From the NCBI GenBank assembly GCA_964447335.1, contig CAYUSA010000041.1, positions 1 to 26,151 on the forward strand: a stretch of 26,151 nucleotides of DNA, read 5' to 3'. Shown one piece after another: positions 23,024 through 26,151 of this stretch. Source of the stretch: HRBIN12 sp964447335 (GTDB taxonomy: Bacteria; Actinomycetota; UBA4738; HRBIN12). The notes beneath the pieces were generated by a model, which worked only from the letters and a program-made list of their open reading frames with translations, was not told where the DNA came from and made no database searches. Within the stretch, counting starts at the first letter, position 1. The number at the start of each line of letters is the position of its first letter. The position numbers and the translations under genes were made by a program.

Positions 23024-23464
23024 TCAGCGCACCTTCCCTGCGACGAGCGCTCCGGACACGATTAGCGCCGCCGCCACCACGATCAGGACGGGACCCGCGG
23101 TTCCTTGAGGCGCGTCGAAACCCCCTCCCACCTCGGGCTGGTGCAGGGCCGGGCCGACTTCCTCGCCGATCGATCGCGCCAGCAGCTCGAGGGTCCGGGC
23201 CGTGCTGCCCTCCGCGAACGCCTCCTGGGCCCGCGCCACGAGGGCCAGATCGACGCCCTCGACCTCGTCGTCCTCCAGGGCGTCCCCGATCCGGTCCTCG
23301 ATCAGGTCCGCCATCTCCGGCTGGCCCTGCAGGAGCCCGATGGCCTGCTCCACGAAGTCCGCCGCCGTGAAGTCCTCCCCGCCTCCGTCCGCGAGCGCGG
23401 CCCCGGCGGGAGCGAACACCATGACGGCCACGGAAGCGGCCACGAGCACGGTCTTGGCCTTCAC
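23024..23464 (-). CDS. Exported, membrane-anchored protein ahead of cytochrome b
   Basis: 146 aa from the GTG at 23464, 7 nt behind GAGGAGG. A signal peptide (KAKTVLVAASVAVMVFAPAGAALA) is followed by a very acidic helical domain (DLIEDRIGDALEDDEVEGVDLALVARAQEAF). A C-terminal helix (GPVLIVVAAALIVSGALVAGKVR) fixes it in the membrane with the domain outside. There is no haem-binding CxxCH. It is the first gene of the cytochrome b operon, so an external subunit of that complex is plausible. The acidic face could bind cations. No family recognised. Confidence 0.8.
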   Translation of the reverse strand: MKAKTVLVAASVAVMVFAPAGAALADGGGEDFTAADFVEQAIGLLQGQPEMADLIEDRIGDALEDDEVEGVDLALVARAQEAFAEGSTARTLELLARSIGEEVGPALHQPEVGGGFDAPQGTAGPVLIVVAAALIVSGALVAGKVR

Positions 23465-23494
23465 GTCCTGCCTCCTCTCGGCGGAACGTCGCTC

Positions 23495-23527
23495 ATCATG
23501 GATCCGGGCTGTGAACGTGCCGTGAAG
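23495..23527 (-). promoter_or_regulatory. Direct-repeat regulator box with promoter (site c)
   Basis: On the minus strand CTTCAC (23527-23522) and GTTCAC (23516-23511) are 11 bp apart. A -10-like CATGAT (23500-23495) begins exactly 10 nt after the second repeat. Transcription from it would start ~24 nt ahead of the GTG at 23464. Confidence 0.6.
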
Positions 23528-23585
23528 GCCCCGTGGTGGTGTCGTGCATCCGCATGGACCGGGAGACCGGCGTCCCTCGGCATGG

Positions 23586-23602
23586 CTTCATGGTTCCTTC
23601 AC
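23586..23602 (+). promoter_or_regulatory. Direct-repeat regulator box (site d)
   Basis: On the plus strand CTTCAT (23586-23591) and CTTCAC (23597-23602) are 11 bp apart, pointing toward the winged-helix gene at 23681. The hexamer 10 nt downstream (CGTCTC) is a poor -10, so activation of that gene is uncertain. Confidence 0.45.
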
Positions 23603-23680
23603 GCGGCGCCCACGTCTCCTGCGCAGTCATCGTGGACGCTTGGCAGTGAAGTGCTCACGACCGCATGAAGGGGTGGCGAG

Positions 23681-24040
23681 ATGACGAGCTCACGGAAGGC
23701 GCGAGAAGCGAACGCGGGGGGTCTTGCTGCAGTGGAACGCACCCGGCGGTTCTGGGCCGCTCACGGGCGTTCTCCCGATCACCTCACGGCGCTCTACGCT
23801 GCGGGCAGTTCCCCGGAGCTCGAATGGACGCCCGAGCACCTGGTCGTCTGGTATGGCCTTCGGATCGAGCGGGCGCGGTCGGTCGCGGAGGAGCTGGCGG
23901 ACTGCGGGATCGCGCAGCGGACGGAGCGCGACAGCTACCGCTGGGATCGAGAGCTCGACTGGACGCTCGCTCCCCAGGGATCCGGGCGTCGTTCCTTCCG
24001 TGAGCGGTGGTTGGCCCTGAGCAAGGCCACACCCATTTGA
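23681..24040 (+). CDS. Small winged-helix-like protein
   Basis: 119 aa from the ATG at 23681. The segment EWTPEHLVVWYGLRIERARSVAEELADCGIAQRTERDSYRWDREL has the same plan as the winged helix of the 18526-19026 protein (WSDAEIAS through GIVEVVEDGCYRWR), including the final YRW wing. The preceding helix (AAVERTRRFWAAHG) corresponds too. The YHS-type metal domain is absent. It is likely a DNA-binding regulator of the same unnamed family, transcribed opposite to the rest of the cluster and preceded by direct-repeat site d. Confidence 0.7.
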   Translation: MTSSRKAREANAGGLAAVERTRRFWAAHGRSPDHLTALYAAGSSPELEWTPEHLVVWYGLRIERARSVAEELADCGIAQRTERDSYRWDRELDWTLAPQGSGRRSFRERWLALSKATPI

Positions 24041-24098
24041 CACGAGATCCGGCCCAGAAGGGTGGCCGGGCCGTGGGAGGCAACGGCTCGGCCGAGGA

Positions 24099-24500
24099 CT
24101 ATCCGCTCAGCGTCCAGGTGGTCTGGACCGGCGCCGAGAAGCCGCCGATCGACAGCACGACCGAGCCCGCAGCAGGTCCGCTCGCCTCGAAGGCGAGCTC
24201 GCCCCCTCGGTGGTGGCCGCCTGCTGGGTCTCCGGACCAGGTGGCTCCGGTCCACTCGACGCCGTTGACCTCGAGCACGGACGTGCGCGCGGGATCCGCG
24301 GAGAGCTCCTCGGAATGGGTGTCCATGACGACGCGGAACAGCGCCCCTGCATCGTCGATCCGGATCGGCTCGATCACGATGTCCACCGCGCCTGCTGTGA
24401 TCGTGCGAGCGGGCAGCACACCAGGACGGGCCGATGCTGCCACTCCGCCCGCGACGGCGACGATGATCGCAACTACCGGGATGAGCCACCGACTGCGCAT
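24099..24500 (-). CDS. Exported protein with a His-His motif, function unknown
   Basis: 133 aa from the ATG at 24500, overlapping the upstream gene by 28 bp, with GAGGAGG ten bases upstream. An N-terminal helix (WLIPVVAIIVAVAGGVAA) acts as signal or anchor. The rest is a single beta-rich domain: FRVVMDTHSEELSADP, SVLEVNGVEWTGATW, DPAGGHHRGGELAF, VVLSIGGFSAPVQTTWTL. The conserved-looking DTHS and GGHHRGG sites could bind a metal. I recall similar domains near metal-resistance genes in archaea and actinobacteria but cannot name the family. Last gene of a four-gene operon. Confidence 0.75.
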   Translation of the reverse strand: MRSRWLIPVVAIIVAVAGGVAASARPGVLPARTITAGAVDIVIEPIRIDDAGALFRVVMDTHSEELSADPARTSVLEVNGVEWTGATWSGDPAGGHHRGGELAFEASGPAAGSVVLSIGGFSAPVQTTWTLSG

Positions 24501-25024
24501 ATGTGTTCGACCTCCTCGTGGACGATCGGGGTCTTCCGTAAGCGCCGGAGCGCCACGCTGATGGCGATCACGTTCAGCCCGACCCCGACGAGCATGAACG
24601 GGAGCCGGTAGTCGTAGAGGAACGTCGCGGCGGCCGTCGCCCCCACGAGCGGAAGGAGGTCCGCCAGGTGGTGCGCGCAGCATGCGACCATGCCCACCGT
24701 GGATGCGCCGGCCCCGGCCGCGCCGGCGGCGATCACCTCTCGGTGCATGCGCTGCCGGCGGCGCAGCTCGACCAGCAGGCCGACCTGGACGCCGAACCCC
24801 GCAACGATCGGCAGCAAGAGGAACCAGTCGGCACCGACCTGATCGATCAGGTGATCGACGGACCGTGAGGCACCCAGCACGACGACGACGTAGAAGAGCA
24901 TCATCGCCACGCTCGCCGCGGCCCCGACGGCGGTGCTCGGCCATCGGTGAGCGGCTCCTCGGATGGACCCGGGCACCGAGTGGGACCGGTACTCGACGGT
25001 CTCGCCCTCAGGCACTACCTCCAA
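24473..25024 (-). CDS. Four-helix membrane protein with a CCAHH motif
   Basis: 183 aa from a TTG at 25024; a GTG at 25015 is possible but has its GGAGG only 2 nt away. Four helices are visible: VGAAASVAMMLFYVVVVLG, DWFLLLPIVAGFGVQVGLLV, AAGAAGAGASTVGMVACCAHH-LADLLPLVG, and MLVGVGLNVIAISVAL. The sequence ACCAHHLADLLP puts two Cys and two His together at a membrane edge, as expected for a metal or haem site. It overlaps both neighbours, so it is co-translated with them. A transporter or metal-handling role is inferred from the motif and operon. Confidence 0.8.
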   Translation of the reverse strand: MEVVPEGETVEYRSHSVPGSIRGAAHRWPSTAVGAAASVAMMLFYVVVVLGASRSVDHLIDQVGADWFLLLPIVAGFGVQVGLLVELRRRQRMHREVIAAGAAGAGASTVGMVACCAHHLADLLPLVGATAAATFLYDYRLPFMLVGVGLNVIAISVALRRLRKTPIVHEEVEHICAVGGSSR

Positions 25025-25190
25025 TGACCGTCCACCTCCCGCGTCGAGCGACCTCAGGTGCGAACACGATGATGCCCGTACCGAGAAGTCCCACGACCGT
25101 CTTCGCGGGGGAAGCGGCCGCCCTGGTCGCGGCCGCCACGACGAGGAGCACGCCGAGCAGGACGATCGCCGAGGTCATGTCCGGCCTCAT
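25008..25190 (-). CDS. Small membrane protein
   Basis: 60 aa from the ATG at 25190, whose ATGA overlaps the stop of the DUF2933-like gene. The ATG at 25178 has a better ribosome-binding site (GAGG, 6-nt spacer) and may be the true start. Two helices are likely: SAIVLLGVLLVVAAATRA and KTVVGLLGTGIIVFAPEV. No motif recognised. Second gene of the four-gene operon. Confidence 0.65.
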   Translation of the reverse strand: MRPDMTSAIVLLGVLLVVAAATRAAASPAKTVVGLLGTGIIVFAPEVARRGRWTVIGGSA

Positions 25191-25459
25191 TCCACCGGGG
25201 GCCTGCTCGCTCGTGCGTTCGAAGCTCCTGGATCCGGGGACCCGATCCGACCCGGTTCCTCGGCGTGGGCCTCGTCGCTGTGAGCCTGCCCGTGTCCACC
25301 GTGCATGCCGGCCATCAGCAGCGGGCACAGGAGGAGGATCCCCACGTACAGCAGGCTCACCAGAGGGACCCCCGCCGCCACGAGGGCGAGCACCGCAAGC
25401 CCGGCTGCGACGAGCCATCCCGGCCTGATCCTCGATCCGCCCATCGTCTGATGGTTCAT
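25187..25459 (-). CDS. DUF2933-like small membrane protein with His-rich segment
   Basis: 90 aa from the ATG at 25459, 5 nt behind a perfect AAGGAGG. Two adjacent hydrophobic stretches (WLVAAGLAVLALVAAGVPLV; LLYVGILLLCPLLMAG) lead into MHGGHGQAHSDEAHAEE, with five His. CPLLM followed by MHGGHG is the hallmark of DUF2933-type proteins, which often sit in heavy-metal resistance clusters. The His-rich tail probably binds Cu or another soft metal at the membrane surface. First gene of an operon controlled by direct-repeat site e. Confidence 0.8.
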   Translation of the reverse strand: MNHQTMGGSRIRPGWLVAAGLAVLALVAAGVPLVSLLYVGILLLCPLLMAGMHGGHGQAHSDEAHAEEPGRIGSPDPGASNARASRPPVE

Positions 25460-25483
25460 GGCAACCTCCTTGACGATGCGCTC

Positions 25484-25516
25484 AGGCTAGGCGGCCCGTG
25501 TGAAGGGGAGTTGAAG
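25484..25516 (-). promoter_or_regulatory. Direct-repeat regulator box with promoter (site e)
   Basis: On the minus strand CTTCAA (25516-25511) and CTTCAC (25505-25500) are 11 bp apart. TAGCCT (25489-25484) follows after exactly 10 nt as -10. The predicted start is ~18 nt ahead of the ATG at 25459. Confidence 0.65.
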
Positions 25517-25623
25517 ACGCGGCGGGTTCGGCATGAAGCGTCGCTCGCGCAGTGAGGACGGATCGGACCGTCCGCCTGCTCTCTGATGCTCGCGAGCCCG
25601 ATGCCTGGCGTTGGTGACGAGCC

Positions 25624-26101
25624 TCAGGCGCTCGAGAGGTGCCCCTCCAAACGAGGCATGAACTCGTCGATCCGCTCGACATGGCAAGCATGGCTGCCTT
25701 CGAGATCGAGCACGGTGGGCCTCGGGTAGTGTCGTCCGAGCGCGTCGACGATGTCGCGAAGCCAAGGCGAGCTCTGGGTTCCCTTGACGAGGAGCACGGG
25801 TCGTTCGAACCCCTCGACCTGGACGAGCGTGCGCGCCTTCCTGCCGAGCCCTCCCTGGTTCGCGAGTGCACCCTTGTGCGGGAGCCAGTGCTCCCACATC
25901 GGGTGGCCGCGGGCCTGTGAGGGGTCCTGCACGAACCCAGCGATCGCGAGGAACTCCGCCAGATCGTCCTCCGTCGTCGGCTTCCCGCTCACCCGCGCGA
26001 TGAAGGCGTCGACGAGCGCCGTCTCCTCGTCTGCCTCGGGGCTCGACCCCCTGAGTGCCCAGAGAGCGGGAGGTTCGATCAGCGTCAGCGAGCGGATGTG
26101 A
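25624..26101 (-). pseudogene. Alpha/beta hydrolase, truncated by an IS end
   Basis: About 160 C-terminal residues of an alpha/beta hydrolase remain: SLTLIEPPALWALRG after the lost nucleophile elbow, a lid-like middle (ALVDAFIARVSGKPTTEDDLAEF), FERPVLLVKGTQSSPWL, and LEGSHACHVERIDEF with the catalytic His. The first ~100 residues, including the GxSxG serine, are not in the window. The frame runs upstream into IS-end-like repeats near 26100, so the gene has been cut there. The substrate cannot be told. Confidence 0.75.
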
Positions 26102-26151
26102 TGTCTCGGGACATCGTTCACACGTGTCCCGGGACATCGTTCCACGTCTCA
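26101..26151. repeat. IS-end-like repeats at window end
   Basis: TGTCTCGGGACATCGTTC (26102-26119) is repeated with one change at 26125-26142, each containing a near- or full palindrome (TGTCCCGGGACA). The last six bases, GTCTCA, are the inverse of the window's first six. Likely the edge of a repeated insertion sequence; the transposase lies outside. Confidence 0.55.

Noticed and set aside
23643..23670. Further TGAAG pair upstream of the 23681 gene
   Set aside because: The two TGAAG are 19 bp apart, not 11, so it does not match the other five sites.

Overview
The window is high-GC (roughly two thirds G+C), compact and bacterial. Its traits point to an uncultured actinobacterium: GTG/TTG starts, a likely leaderless promoter, a DUF2293 protein, a CsoR repressor, and PhoP-like 11-nt direct repeats. 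I cannot place it below phylum. Most genes are on the minus strand. Both window edges carry related IS-end-like sequence in inverted orientation, which suggests the sequence stops at copies of one repeated element.

Layout. 1-3.7 kb: a repeat-bearing lipoprotein and a large secreted M14 carboxypeptidase, each followed by a strong hairpin. 4.0-4.85 kb: an insertion-sequence graveyard, with an ISL3 transposase C-terminus cut by the end of an IS21-like element that keeps only the istB tail. 4.85-8.8 kb: gene-poor ground with small unknown genes, a frameshifted membrane protein and a decayed EAL/receiver remnant. 8.8-13.4 kb: an intact tRNA-Arg(CCU) and three degenerate copies of its 3' part, interspersed with accessory genes (cupin, RHH/PIN toxin-antitoxin, a 447-aa unknown, a DUF2293 protein, an AbiEii-like nucleotidyltransferase pair). 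13.4-14.9 kb: an NlpC/P60 cell-wall hydrolase and a small membrane protein.

15.2-21.6 kb: the centrepiece is a seven-gene minus-strand operon. Its order is Cu(I) P1B-1 ATPase with an N-terminal YHS domain, membrane-anchored cupredoxin, winged-helix protein with a C-terminal YHS domain, two MacB/FtsX-type permeases, an ABC ATPase with a C-terminal YHS domain, and CsoR. Genes overlap or lie at most 13 bp apart, and a CsoR-like operator sits upstream. My reading is a copper-responsive system coupling a P-type Cu(I) exporter, a surface cupredoxin and a MacB-like ABC machine whose ATPase carries its own metal-sensor domain.

21.7-25.5 kb: satellite units include an orphan cytochrome b operon, a second small winged-helix protein, and a cluster of small membrane or exported proteins rich in Cys/His (DUF2933-like, CCAHH motif, HH motif). 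Five intergenic sites across 15-25.5 kb carry an 11-bp-spaced direct repeat (CTTCA-N6-CTTCA). At three of them a -10-like hexamer lies exactly 10 nt downstream. This suggests one OmpR/PhoP-type regulator, not encoded here, ties the copper operon and the satellites into a regulon. The window ends in an alpha/beta hydrolase truncated by an IS end.
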